A stretch of 64,000 bases of DNA from Bacteroidales bacterium UBA5197. GTDB lineage: Bacteria; Bacteroidota; Bacteroidia; Bacteroidales; Lentimicrobiaceae. The DNA lies in the NCBI GenBank assembly GCA_002412885.1, contig DHVX01000084.1, forward strand, positions 70,158 to 134,157. The letters are read 5' to 3'. Both the position numbers and the translations under genes were made by a program. Below are positions 6,992-14,638 of the stretch, in pieces. Position 1 is the stretch's first letter. Each line of letters opens with the position of its first letter. A model generated the notes under the pieces. That model saw only the letters and a program-made list of their open reading frames with translations, searched no databases and was not told the origin of the DNA.

Positions 6992-9400
6992 ATGTTCGTT
7001 AATTATCTCAAGATTGCAATTCGCAGTTTAATGCGACAAAAATTCTATACCCTGATTAACCTTATCGGGCTTTCGTTTGGTATAGCAGCATTTTTACTTA
7101 TTGGTATTTATGTTCAGCGTGAGCTGGGATTCGACAACCATATTACCAAACGCGATCGTATTTTCAGGGTTGTGGAAATTCAGAATGAACCCGGAGTTGG
7201 CGAGCAGCATGTGGCCATTACCATGGGACCGCTGGCAAAAGCAATGAAAGAGGATTTCCCACAGGTGGTAAATGCTGTCAGGTTGATGTCGGGATTCAAT
7301 ATTTCGGTAGTAAGTTATGAAGATAAGTACTTTAGTGAACGTAATCTTTACTATGCCGATCCTTCAGTAATTGACATGTTTGATGTAAATATCCTTTATG
7401 GAGATCCCAAAACTGTAATGGCTGAGCCTCGTACAGTTTTACTGTCAAAAAAAGTTGCCGAGAAGTATTTTGGAAATGCAGAAGATGCGATAGGCAAAAC
7501 CCTGATGTTTGATAAAACCAGCATCCGGGTTTCCGGGGTTATGGAAGATCAGCCGGAAACCACGCATTTTTTCTTTGATATGCTTGTTCCTATAGTTACA
7601 GCCGAAGTTCTCCCAGAGTTTGAGTGGATGAAAAGCTGGGGCAGCAATTCCATGGTTACTTATGTTGAACTGGATAATGCTTCGTCTATGGAAAATGTCA
7701 ATCAAGGGTTTGATGACTTTCTTGAACGTCGTGTATTTAGCACCAAAGACACCTGGCAGTATCTCGAGATGTACCTTCAGCCTTTAAATAATGTCTATCT
7801 GAAATCAGGTCACATTAAGTTTCAGAATATGTCAGCAAGTGGTGATGCAAACATGGTTACCATATTTATTGTCATATCAATTCTGATTTTGTTGATTGCT
7901 TGTGTTAATTTTATCAATATCGCTATTGCGCGTTCTGTAAAGCGCTCGCGCGAAGTTGGAATGAGAAAAGTGCTTGGTGCAGGAAGAGGTAGCCTGATTA
8001 TACAGTTTATCAGTGAATCTGTCATTATTACACTGGCATCTTTGGTTATTGCGCTTGGCATTGTTGAAATTGTGTTGCCCGAGCTCAACAAACTGCTGGG
8101 AACAACATTTAGCATTGAATTTTTCTCAAATCCTCTCTTCAATATTGGATTACTGTTGCTTTTTATTGGAATAAGTCTGGCTTCAGGGTATTATCCTGCT
8201 TTTTATCTGTCACGTCTTCAGCCTATTGCTGTTCTAAAAGGTGTTTCATCTGCTTCCGGAAAAAGAACCGGATTTCTGAGCAAAACCCTGGTGGTTTTTC
8301 AATTTGTCATTTCAATTGGGTTGATTCTATCCGTATTGGTAATTCATGATCAGGTTGACTTTATCAGGAAGAAGGATCTCGGGATTCATTACAACAATGT
8401 TTTTTATGTTGGATTTGGTGACAAAGGCTATGAGAAACTGCAAGTTGTCAAGTCTGAACTGCTTCAGAATCCTGCAATCAGCAATGTCGCAGGTTGTTCT
8501 TTCCTGAACGGTGTTGGCGGCAGTCAGGGCCCTGTTTTTGTGAGCGATTCTGCCGAAACAAAGCTTTATGTCAGATTTGGATTTGTTGATGAAGATTTCT
8601 TCAAAACGATGGATATAAAATTTGCCGATGGAAGAGATTTGGATGGCAAACAACCTACAGATGTAAACAGAGTATCAATTATTAATCAGGCTGCTGTTAC
8701 AGCGCTGGGTTGGGATAATGCAATCGGCAAATCCTTCAGGTATCCCGGAGCTTCCGACTCATCAGGAAAATCTGAAATTGTTGGTGTAATCAATGATTAT
8801 CATTATTATTCGCTTCGTAGCCAGATTGAACCTGCAATATGGACATGGCAGCCTGAAAAATTCAGAGGTGTTGTAGTTAAGCTTGCAGATGGTGCAAAGC
8901 CGGATGAAGCAAAAACTTTTTTAGAAGATAAATGGAAGGAAATCTTTCCCGGGCAACCTGTTCAAATTGTTGATGCACTCAACTATGGTGCAAAAAGTTA
9001 CAAAAGCGACCAGAGCTCGTTTACCCTCTTTATCTATTTTACATTGATTTCATTGCTGCTTTCCTGTCTGGGCTTATTTGGTATTACTTCGCTTGTGTTG
9101 GAACAAAAAACGAGATCAATCGGAATAAGAAAAGTACTTGGCGGGGAGGTGTGGCAAATAACTTATATGCTGATAAAGAATTACCTTGTTCTGGTTTTAA
9201 TTGCAGGCATGATTGCTTTGCCGTTGGGTTATTATCTGATGCAGCTTCAACTCGATGGATTTGCATACCGAATCAGTATAAATGTTTTTCATATGGTTGT
9301 ACCCGTTATTGCTGCCATGCTGATTGCGTTTTCTACTATTATTTACAGGGCACTTAAAGCCGCAAATGCAAATCCGGTTGAAGCGCTTAAATATGAGTAG
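6992..9400 (+). CDS. ABC transporter permease, FtsX/MacB family
   Basis: This is a large inner-membrane permease (802 aa) of the MacB periplasmic core/FtsX type. An N-terminal transmembrane helix (about 20-40) is followed by a periplasmic domain. Three helices around 285-425 come next, then a further helix near 435-455, a second periplasmic domain, and three C-terminal helices (about 675-795). The conserved cytoplasmic motifs REVGMRKVLGA and RSIGIRKVLGG each follow a first FtsX helix. The protein ends in NPVEALKYE, the signature tail of Bacteroidota permeases of this kind. It completes the operon with the adaptor and ATPase. It is a paralogue of the two permeases at 54-59 kb, which share the same architecture and tail. 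Confidence 0.92.
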   Translation: MFVNYLKIAIRSLMRQKFYTLINLIGLSFGIAAFLLIGIYVQRELGFDNHITKRDRIFRVVEIQNEPGVGEQHVAITMGPLAKAMKEDFPQVVNAVRLMSGFNISVVSYEDKYFSERNLYYADPSVIDMFDVNILYGDPKTVMAEPRTVLLSKKVAEKYFGNAEDAIGKTLMFDKTSIRVSGVMEDQPETTHFFFDMLVPIVTAEVLPEFEWMKSWGSNSMVTYVELDNASSMENVNQGFDDFLERRVFSTKDTWQYLEMYLQPLNNVYLKSGHIKFQNMSASGDANMVTIFIVISILILLIACVNFINIAIARSVKRSREVGMRKVLGAGRGSLIIQFISESVIITLASLVIALGIVEIVLPELNKLLGTTFSIEFFSNPLFNIGLLLLFIGISLASGYYPAFYLSRLQPIAVLKGVSSASGKRTGFLSKTLVVFQFVISIGLILSVLVIHDQVDFIRKKDLGIHYNNVFYVGFGDKGYEKLQVVKSELLQNPAISNVAGCSFLNGVGGSQGPVFVSDSAETKLYVRFGFVDEDFFKTMDIKFADGRDLDGKQPTDVNRVSIINQAAVTALGWDNAIGKSFRYPGASDSSGKSEIVGVINDYHYYSLRSQIEPAIWTWQPEKFRGVVVKLADGAKPDEAKTFLEDKWKEIFPGQPVQIVDALNYGAKSYKSDQSSFTLFIYFTLISLLLSCLGLFGITSLVLEQKTRSIGIRKVLGGEVWQITYMLIKNYLVLVLIAGMIALPLGYYLMQLQLDGFAYRISINVFHMVVPVIAAMLIAFSTIIYRALKAANANPVEALKYE

Positions 9401-9454
9401 ATTTGACTGAAGCATCTAAGCTTCTTCTACTGATTACAAACTACTTTCCTTCAT

Positions 9455-9500
9455 AAAGTCCTGATTTAAACTCAATTCGTGGTTTAATCAGGACTTTTTT
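9455..9500 (+). terminator. Rho-independent terminator after the efflux operon
   Basis: An inverted repeat AAAGTCCTGATT...AATCAGGACTTT with a short A/T-rich loop is followed by a T-run. It lies about 55 bp after the permease stop codon on the same strand and should end the adaptor-ATPase-permease transcript. Confidence 0.85.
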
Positions 9501-9844
9501 GTTTCATCCCGAATCATTGACCAATACTATTTTGAGTGACTTAAAACGCCCTGAAGCAATAATTCTTAACCATGCTTTTGCATTTGTTGTAGTAATATGA
9601 CAAAGCAAATCAGAATCCGAAGCTGTTAAATTATTAAAATGAAAGCTGTCCGGTTGCGGCAGATTTGCAATTATTTTAAAGGTAAAATGTATGATAAAAA
9701 GATAAGTGACTGACAATCAGATAAAAAAGATTAATTATTAATTTTCATGCACAATATTCAGATCAATTACATGATAGAAAAATACTTGATCCGAATCGTT
9801 TAACTATATTTATTATTCCTTCATAAAGCGAAAAGAATTTATTA
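9501..9844. other. Gene-free stretch between efflux operon and arginine decarboxylase
   Basis: No convincing gene is present. A 70-codon reverse-strand ORF at 9504-9716 has no recognised motif, ribosome-binding context or neighbour logic. The stretch becomes strongly AT-rich after about 9700 and leads into the predicted promoter of the next gene. Confidence 0.5.
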
Positions 9845-9852
9845 TAATTTTG
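9845..9852 (+). promoter_or_regulatory. Predicted Bacteroidota -7 box (TAATTTTG) upstream of arginine decarboxylase
   Basis: TAATTTTG matches the Bacteroidota sigma-ABfr -7 consensus TAnnTTTG exactly and lies 32 bp before the start codon. No clear TTTG -33 element is present, so strength is uncertain. Confidence 0.4.
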
Positions 9853-9884
9853 CACTTCACATTGTTTAAACGATAGGCTTTGGT

Positions 9885-11276
9885 ATGAAAAACAAATATC
9901 TGGACCTGATTGAGCAGACCTTCGACTTTCCTCAGGATGAGTTTCGCGTTGAGGACAACGAGCTCTACTTTCATAATATTCCATTAATGGATATCATTAA
10001 ACAGTATGGTACTCCACTTAAAATATCCTATCTGCCCAAGATAAGTCAACAGATACAAAAGGCCAAAAAGTTCTTTAATGTGGCTATTGCCCGAAGCGAT
10101 TACAAGGGCGATTACCATTATTGTTATTGTACAAAGAGTTCACATTTTTCTTTCGTACTGGAAGAAGTACTTAAAAATGATGTTCATCTTGAAACCTCCT
10201 CGGCTTTTGATATTTTTCTGCTTGAGATTCTTCATGAGCAAGGCCTTATCAGCAAGGAAACCTACGTTATCTGCAATGGTTTCAAAAGACCTCAGTATAT
10301 CGAAAATATTTCTAATCTTATCAATGAGGGCTTTGAAAATACCATTCCCATTCTTGATAATAAGTTTGAGTTGGATCAGCTTGACAGGAACATTACACGC
10401 AAGTGTAAGATTGGTATGCGCATAGCATCTGAAGAGGAACCAAAGTTTGAGTTCTATACTTCCAGACTTGGAATCCGCTACAATGACATCATTCCCTATT
10501 ACGAGGAAAAAATAAAAAACAACCCGAAGTTTCAGCTTAAAATGCTGCACTTTTTCATCAATACCGGTATCAGAGACTCGGCCTATTACTGGAATGAATT
10601 GTCAAAATGTGTTAACTTGTATTGCCAGTTGAAGAGTATTTGTCCGGAGCTTGACTCATTGAATATAGGAGGCGGTTTCCCGATTAAGAATTCACTGTCG
10701 TTCGATTACGATTACGAGTATATGGCCGACGAAATTCTGGCTCAGATAAAAATGATCTGCGACAGGAACAATACGCCTGAACCTCATATTTTTACTGAAT
10801 TCGGTTCATATACAGTTGGCGAAAGCGGAGCTGTTCTCTATTCCATAATTGACCAGAAGCGCCAGAATGACAGAGAGTTATGGAATATGATTGACTCGTC
10901 ATTCATGACAACTCTGCCTGATACATGGGCGTTGAATCAACGTTTTATTTTATTGGGAATAAATAAATGGGACTCAGAGTACGAAAGGGTTTTTCTTGGC
11001 GGACTTACCTGCGACAGTGAAGATTATTACAATGCTGAAGCCCATGCAAATGCAATATTTCTCCCAAAACTCGACAATGAAGAGCCGCTGTACATCGGAC
11101 TTTTTCATACGGGCGCATATCAGGAATCGGTTGGTGGATATGGAGGAATACAACATTGCCTTATTCCTGCACCTAAGCATATCATCATCGATCTTGATGA
11201 AGAAGGCGAATATACGACCAAGCTTTTTGCCAAGGAGCAAACACATAAATCCATGCTTCGTATCCTTGGGTATTGA
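9885..11276 (+). CDS. Arginine decarboxylase (PLP-dependent, alanine-racemase fold)
   Basis: This 463-aa soluble enzyme belongs to the fold-III PLP decarboxylases and resembles the short arginine decarboxylase typical of Bacteroidota. It should convert arginine to agmatine in putrescine/polyamine synthesis. The PLP lysine is K84 in the motif YCTKSSHF. A glycine-rich phosphate-binding motif NIGGGFP lies around 262-268, and LTCDSEDYY carries the conserved substrate-side Cys-Asp pair. FHTGAYQ near the C-terminus is the usual PLP-contacting segment. It is about 170 residues shorter than E. coli-type SpeA and lacks that enzyme's extra domains. A ureohydrolase gene follows on the same strand. Assignment to arginine over diaminopimelate or carboxynorspermidine rests on similarity and this neighbour. 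Confidence 0.82.
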   Translation: MKNKYLDLIEQTFDFPQDEFRVEDNELYFHNIPLMDIIKQYGTPLKISYLPKISQQIQKAKKFFNVAIARSDYKGDYHYCYCTKSSHFSFVLEEVLKNDVHLETSSAFDIFLLEILHEQGLISKETYVICNGFKRPQYIENISNLINEGFENTIPILDNKFELDQLDRNITRKCKIGMRIASEEEPKFEFYTSRLGIRYNDIIPYYEEKIKNNPKFQLKMLHFFINTGIRDSAYYWNELSKCVNLYCQLKSICPELDSLNIGGGFPIKNSLSFDYDYEYMADEILAQIKMICDRNNTPEPHIFTEFGSYTVGESGAVLYSIIDQKRQNDRELWNMIDSSFMTTLPDTWALNQRFILLGINKWDSEYERVFLGGLTCDSEDYYNAEAHANAIFLPKLDNEEPLYIGLFHTGAYQESVGGYGGIQHCLIPAPKHIIIDLDEEGEYTTKLFAKEQTHKSMLRILGY

Positions 11277-11303
11277 TTTTTGACTTTAACTTGATTACTT
11301 TTG
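11273..11303 (+). promoter_or_regulatory. Predicted Bacteroidota promoter (TTG-N20-TACTTTTG) for the ureohydrolase
   Basis: TTG at 11273-11275 and TACTTTTG at 11296-11303 are separated by 20 bp. This matches the Bacteroidota -33/-7 promoter pattern and lies about 75 bp upstream of the next gene. It suggests that the ureohydrolase can be transcribed independently of the decarboxylase. Confidence 0.5.
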
Positions 11304-11377
11304 TGGCTCTTCAAATAGATTTCCTATGAAATCTGTTCGGTCATTTCTGACAATTCCGATTATTCTTCATCTAAATC

Positions 11378-12253
11378 ATGATTATGAAACAGAAACAATT
11401 CGGAGCAATCCCTGAGCCGTTTTCAACTTTTGAAAGTTCAAAAGCAGTTATAGTGCCTGTTCCTTTTGAAGGATCAAATTCTATGTTTAAAGGTTCAGAT
11501 AAAGGGCCTGATGCCATCATTGAAGCTTCAGCTTTTATTGATCTTTACGATATTTTTACCGATACCGAGGCATGGAGGGCAGGAATTCACACTTCTGAAT
11601 CTATTCGTGAGCGAAATGTCGAGAAGATGATTAAAGAGGTGAGGGCAAACGTTTTACAGTTGTTGCGAAAAAAGAAGTTTCCGGTTATTCTTGGCGGTGA
11701 ACATACGGTTGCCATCGGAGCCTTCAGGGCTTTTGCCGATTTTTTCAAAGAAAAAGACCTTACCATTGTGCAGTTTGATGCCCATGCAGGTATCAGAAGC
11801 GTGCTCGGAGCAAGCAATCTGAATCACCATTGTGTTATGTCTCATGCCATTGAAGTGGCACCGGTAGTGCAGGTCGGCATTCGAAGCATGAGCGCTCAGG
11901 AACGCGAAGTTGTGCAGCCGGGACGCATATTTTATGCTGACAATATTCTTGATGGCGGTAATAAAACCTGGATGTATGATCTTTTGAACAAACTGACAAA
12001 GAATGTTCTTATTACCATCGACCTGGATGTGCTGGATCCTTCGCTTATGCCAGCCGTAGCCACGCCTGAGCCAGGTGGTATGGAGTGGCAGTTGCTGATG
12101 GACATCCTGCAAAAGATAAATGAGAAATCTATCTTAGCCGGTGTGTGCATTTCAGGACTTACTCCTATTAAATATAATAAAGCACCGAATTACGTTGCAG
12201 CAAGGTTAGTCAGCAGTTTGATTACCCTCCGGTTTAACTCGGGTTTAAAATAA
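11378..12253 (+). CDS. Ureohydrolase (agmatinase/arginase) family protein with altered active site
   Basis: By fold and neighbourhood this is the agmatinase partner of the decarboxylase, which would cleave agmatine to putrescine and urea. Motifs seen are LGGEHT with H109, FDAHAG with D134 and H136, and TIDLDVLDP with D215 and D217. The second motif in active members is DAHxD. Here the last metal ligand is glycine (G138; codon GGT). The C-terminal motif, usually ending DxVExxP, reads GVCISGLTP, so the substrate-side aspartate and glutamate are also missing. The protein is full length (291 aa) with an intact frame, so it is not an obvious pseudogene. It may be inactive, regulatory or altered in specificity. 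The start at 11378 or two codons later is equally possible. Confidence 0.78.
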   Translation: MIMKQKQFGAIPEPFSTFESSKAVIVPVPFEGSNSMFKGSDKGPDAIIEASAFIDLYDIFTDTEAWRAGIHTSESIRERNVEKMIKEVRANVLQLLRKKKFPVILGGEHTVAIGAFRAFADFFKEKDLTIVQFDAHAGIRSVLGASNLNHHCVMSHAIEVAPVVQVGIRSMSAQEREVVQPGRIFYADNILDGGNKTWMYDLLNKLTKNVLITIDLDVLDPSLMPAVATPEPGGMEWQLLMDILQKINEKSILAGVCISGLTPIKYNKAPNYVAARLVSSLITLRFNSGLK

Positions 12254-12312
12254 TTATCACCTAATCGACATTTTCGAAACCTTTTGATACATTCATAAGG
12301 AATTCAAATATA

Positions 12313-12345
12313 CCTGCCAGACTGAAAAGACTGGCAGGTTTTTTT
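12313..12345 (+). terminator. Rho-independent terminator after the ureohydrolase
   Basis: The inverted repeat CCTGCCAG...CTGGCAGG with a 10-nt loop is followed by seven T residues. It ends the polyamine gene pair. Confidence 0.9.
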
Positions 12346-12832
12346 GGTGGATTTATTCTTGCTAACTATTGAAAAAAGAGATTCTGTCTCAAAAAATCAG
12401 CTACTCTGCCTGACTTATTTTCATTTAAGTGATGCAGAATCTGATTATTTTGTGTCGAAAAAAATCTATTGTTTTTTTTAAATAATATCAAAAAGTTATT
12501 CTACTTTTATGCCTACTTAGTGTATGAGGTACACATACATAGTGATATGATTACACATGGTAATCTGATTCATAGATGTTTTTGTGCCATCAGGTTTAAC
12601 AATCAGAGCATCAGCAGAATATGAATTATGAAGTGTGGTTTTTAAATCCATCTGAATCTTTCAGATCAGTTATCAATCTGCTTCCTGCATTGCCGGAAAT
12701 TTAAAAAACTGCAGATCCGGAAGTCGCAAAAAGCTTTTTTCAACTAACTTTATGTGACCTTATTGAAAAGAGAATTGAATTTTCACGCAATTATAACAAC
12801 AAAATCAACCAAACCAAACCAAACCAACAGAA
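12346..12832. other. AT-rich region upstream of the first PUL
   Basis: No supported gene is visible. A 27-codon ORF at 12621-12704 has no homology cue. AGATTCTG at 12379-12386 and CAGAATCT at 12435-12442 form an 8-bp inverted repeat; the surrounding AGATTCTGTCTCAAAA resembles insertion-sequence ends but no transposase remains. The last 30 bases are an A/C-rich leader with tandem AACCA units directly before the next ATG, without a Shine-Dalgarno sequence. The PUL promoter must lie here, but no clean box was found. Confidence 0.45.
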
Positions 12833-14596
12833 ATGAAACAATTATTCAAAATCCAATGGATCGTTTTGCTGTTTCTGGTCATTACCCAGATTACGGCATG
12901 TAAGAAAGAGAAGGAGGATGATGTAATTGCCGGATTTACCTATTCAATAGATGAGGCGGATTTCCGAAAAGTTACATTTACCAGCCATGCCAATGCAATC
13001 AAGGGAAGCCCCGAAATTGTGTGGGATTTTGGCGACAACACCACCTTAGCCGACGAAAAAACTCCGGTACACAACTATTCTGCTGAAGGCGAATATACCG
13101 TAACGCTTACAGCCACAGCATCAAATGGTGCAAAAGATGTTTATTCGGTTAAAATTATTGTAACTGATCCCGATGTTGATCTGGCCAAGCTTGTAGGCGC
13201 AACCTCCAAAACATGGAAACTGATCAGGGATGTGAGCACCGGAAGATATCCACTGGAGGTCGGTCCTGCAAATTTCTCATCAATCTGGTGGGCCATGGGT
13301 CGCCAAAACGATGAACTTGCCAACCGGCCTTGTATGCTGAACGATGAATGGACCTTTCAGCGTGGAGGCACAATGGTGTTTGATGCCAAAGGAGATTACT
13401 GGGCCGAAGGAGGTGTATTCTTCCCGGCAAACATATGCGGTTCTACCGATAAAATGGAGGGCATAAGTGGTGAAGATCTTTCAGCATGGGGCAGTGGTAC
13501 TCATGGATTTGAACTGACATCAGGAACCGAACCAACGCTTAAAGTAACCGGACTGGGGGCTTATATTGGCCTTTGTAAAGTTGCTACTGATGCAGAAGTA
13601 ACTGTTCCTCAAACATCGGTTACCTATAAGATTATCAAGCTTACCGAAGGAACAGTTGATACATTGATATTGCAAACTTCTTATATGACAGGTGGAAGTT
13701 CACCACAACCAGCTTACTGGCGTTTTGTGCTTGTGCATTACGATAATCCTGCCGATGAACCTCCAATTCCAGGGCCTGCGCCAAGTGCTGGTTTTACAGC
13801 CGTTGTCACAGGTCGTACCATTGCTTTTACTAACACAACAACCCTCGCTGAATCCTATTTGTGGGAGTTTGGTGACGGGCAAACCTCAACCGAGGAGAAT
13901 CCTGTTTATACTTATCCAACCGATGGTGCATTCAATGTGAAACTCACAGCCACCAATCCCAATGGTTTCAGCACCGCATTAAAATTCTTTTTTATTGCCT
14001 CTGCAGATATGACAGCTTCACAGCTTCAGGGTTCAGCGTGGAGTGTGAGGTTAGATGAGAAATCAATTTTTGTTGGTCCCGCAATGGGAAGCGATGCATG
14101 GTATAGTGTACCGCTTAGTTCTCTTAATGGATCTGCAAGCGGTGTAGATGATTGGTCATGCATAATTAATGATGAGTTTATTTTCAGTGCCGGCGGAGTA
14201 TATGAGTATAAAACCAATGGTGATGGACGCAACGATGGTTATTTCGGTGGTCAGAACGGTTGTATCTCTGATGATGAAATTGCGGCAAGTGGCAATGGTG
14301 CCGCATTCGGAAGCGGAATTCACTCATACGCATTTACACCGGCTTCAGGCACCACTCGTGCAAAAATCACACTGACCAACGGTGGCAGCAAAGCTGCTTT
14401 TATCGGGTTTTATAAAGGGTACTTTGGAGGTGAAAACAGTACTTCCACCAATCCTCCGAATGGTGGAAATCTGACCAATATATATGAAGTCATGGGCTAT
14501 GCAAATACAGGAACAAAGGAATATCTTTTTGTTACTGTTGATGTTTCAGCCAATCATGATGGAAGTTCATCATGGTCAGTTGTTCTTGAACGCTAA
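12833..14596 (+). CDS. PKD-domain surface lipoprotein, putative glycan-binding protein of the PUL
   Basis: The 587-aa lipoprotein has a signal ending at ITAC. It is built from two similar halves, about 33-310 and 314-587. Each half starts with a PKD-type immunoglobulin-like domain containing WDFGDN or WEFGDG, followed by a beta-rich module of roughly 190 residues. The shared landmarks in the second modules are TW/AW near the start, a Gly-rich EGG or GGQNGC stretch, GSGTHGF or GSGIHSY, and a final W-R/S-F/V-V-L motif. This internal duplication suggests two ligand-binding sites. It precedes SusC/SusD in one operon, so it probably acts at the cell surface as a SusE/F-like glycan-capture protein. 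No catalytic motif was seen and its ligand is inferred only from the PUL's GH30. Confidence 0.75.
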   Translation: MKQLFKIQWIVLLFLVITQITACKKEKEDDVIAGFTYSIDEADFRKVTFTSHANAIKGSPEIVWDFGDNTTLADEKTPVHNYSAEGEYTVTLTATASNGAKDVYSVKIIVTDPDVDLAKLVGATSKTWKLIRDVSTGRYPLEVGPANFSSIWWAMGRQNDELANRPCMLNDEWTFQRGGTMVFDAKGDYWAEGGVFFPANICGSTDKMEGISGEDLSAWGSGTHGFELTSGTEPTLKVTGLGAYIGLCKVATDAEVTVPQTSVTYKIIKLTEGTVDTLILQTSYMTGGSSPQPAYWRFVLVHYDNPADEPPIPGPAPSAGFTAVVTGRTIAFTNTTTLAESYLWEFGDGQTSTEENPVYTYPTDGAFNVKLTATNPNGFSTALKFFFIASADMTASQLQGSAWSVRLDEKSIFVGPAMGSDAWYSVPLSSLNGSASGVDDWSCIINDEFIFSAGGVYEYKTNGDGRNDGYFGGQNGCISDDEIAASGNGAAFGSGIHSYAFTPASGTTRAKITLTNGGSKAAFIGFYKGYFGGENSTSTNPPNGGNLTNIYEVMGYANTGTKEYLFVTVDVSANHDGSSSWSVVLER

Positions 14597-14638
14597 TTTG
14601 GTTAATCCGGAAATGAATTTTAAATTTTAAAAACACTG

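Noticed and set aside
9504..9716. 70-codon reverse-strand ORF after the efflux operon
   Set aside because: No recognised motif, no start context, in a low-complexity region just behind a terminator.
12375..12442. Insertion-sequence end remnant (AGATTCTGTCTCAAAA)
   Set aside because: Resembles insertion-sequence termini, but there is no matching opposite end, target duplication or transposase fragment.
12621..12704. 27-codon ORF upstream of the PUL
   Set aside because: Too short, without homology cue or leader signal; likely chance.
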